A DNA stretch of 6,792 nt, taken from the NCBI GenBank assembly GCA_003152255.1, contig PLZT01000331.1:1-6792 (forward strand). The letters run 5' to 3'. Shown in pieces: positions 6,448-6,792 of the stretch (position 1 is its first letter; each line of letters begins with the position of its first letter). The notes under the pieces were generated by a model, which saw only the letters and a list, made by a program, of their open reading frames with translations, searched no databases and was not told where the DNA came from. The position numbers and the translations under genes are program-made. The stretch is from Methylocystaceae bacterium. Its GTDB lineage: Bacteria > Pseudomonadota > Alphaproteobacteria > Rhizobiales > Beijerinckiaceae.

Positions 6448-6691
6448 CCCCAACGCTACGATGCCGCGCACTCGCCGGGAATCCCATATCTGTTCCCTTA
6501 AAGAACCGATTCAGCTATTCCCTGCCGGGCCCTTGGACCCCCGTATTGGCCCAATCGCGCGATTATTCCGCGTCGCCCTATCGCGGCCCTACTGGAGACG
6601 CCCGCCGCTTTTCGTCAAGCTCGCCAAGCTCATGGTGAAACGAGCGACGCTTTCGCCATAGTTCATTTTCGGCGAGAGCGCGACACCTCGG

Positions 6692-6792
6692 TCAGGCCAC
6701 CTTGGAGTCTCGACGCGAAATCGCGTCGCCGGTCTTGTGCTCCAGGAACCAGCGATAGGCGCCCGCTATGCCGTCATCGAGAGCGATCTCCG
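6692..6792 (-). CDS. fcl: GDP-L-fucose synthase, C-terminal fragment (runs off window)
   Basis: The last 101 bases, read on the minus strand, encode EIALDDGIAGAYRWFLEHK, then TGDAISRRDSKVA and a TGA (6692-6694). This is the C-terminal end of a GDP-L-fucose synthase. It matches the pseudogene's EISLDDGIAGAYRWFLENK at 17 of 19 residues and 51 of 57 bases (1975-2031 against 6734-6790, inverted). The two tails after that differ. No defect is visible in this part, but only about a tenth of the gene is in view, so whether the gene is intact is unknown. If it is, it would supply GDP-L-fucose for the local polysaccharide in place of the dead copy. The ISAzo13 remnant lies 244 bases beyond its stop. 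Confidence 0.85.
   Translation of the reverse strand, partial: EIALDDGIAGAYRWFLEHKTGDAISRRDSKVA

Noticed and set aside
5485..6493. ACAGATAT (5485-5492) and its inverted copy (6486-6493) as terminal inverted repeats of the ISAzo13 element
   Set aside because: The position is suggestive, but an 8-base match between two few-hundred-base flanks is expected by chance and similarity does not extend beyond it.

Overview
The window looks like GC-rich chromosomal DNA from an alphaproteobacterium. A methanotroph- or rhizobium-like member of the Hyphomicrobiales is the best guess, from codon use, protein style and the kind of exopolysaccharide genes. That placement is inference. It is an accessory surface-polysaccharide region in which intact genes sit among decayed genes and insertion-sequence remnants.

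Layout, left to right. (1) 79-252 (-) is a small unrecognised ORF. (2) 385-1053 (+) is one open frame joining an XRE-type helix-turn-helix repressor to the N-terminal half of an IS5-family (IS427-like) transposase. Two palindromes of the form RATATT-N3-AATATY lie at its start. (3) 1100-2070 (+) is a heavily decayed GDP-L-fucose synthase gene, with an in-frame stop, three frameshifts and the catalytic Tyr replaced by Arg. (4) 2076-3542 (-) is an intact polyprenyl-phosphate hexose-1-phosphate transferase (WcaJ/ExoY type), convergent with the fucose pseudogene. (5) 3543-3736 is a divergent intergenic region with repeated TGGCATA half-sites and a 17-bp tandem repeat, followed by a possible 20-codon leader ORF. 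(6) 3737-4495 (+) is an intact PPP-family metallophosphatase. (7) 4496-5480 is about 1 kb without a convincing gene. (8) 5534-5640 (+) may be the 5' stub of an exported-protein gene. (9) 5667-6447 (-) is a broken ISAzo13-family transposase. (10) 6692-6792 (-) is the C-terminus of a second GDP-L-fucose synthase gene that runs off the right edge.

How the genes fit together: the phosphoglycosyl transferase would start polysaccharide repeat-unit assembly on undecaprenyl phosphate, and GDP-L-fucose synthase would supply a sugar donor. The phosphatase may act in regulation of the same pathway or be an unrelated neighbour. The two fucose synthase copies lie in opposite orientation and are still about 89% identical over the 57 bases that can be compared. 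One copy is dead, and the other may be the working replacement. I see no CRISPR array, tRNA or rRNA, and no clearly new multi-gene system. The most interesting items are the repressor-transposase chimera with its candidate operators, the inverted fucose synthase pair, and the leader ORF with the half-site cluster between the two intact genes.
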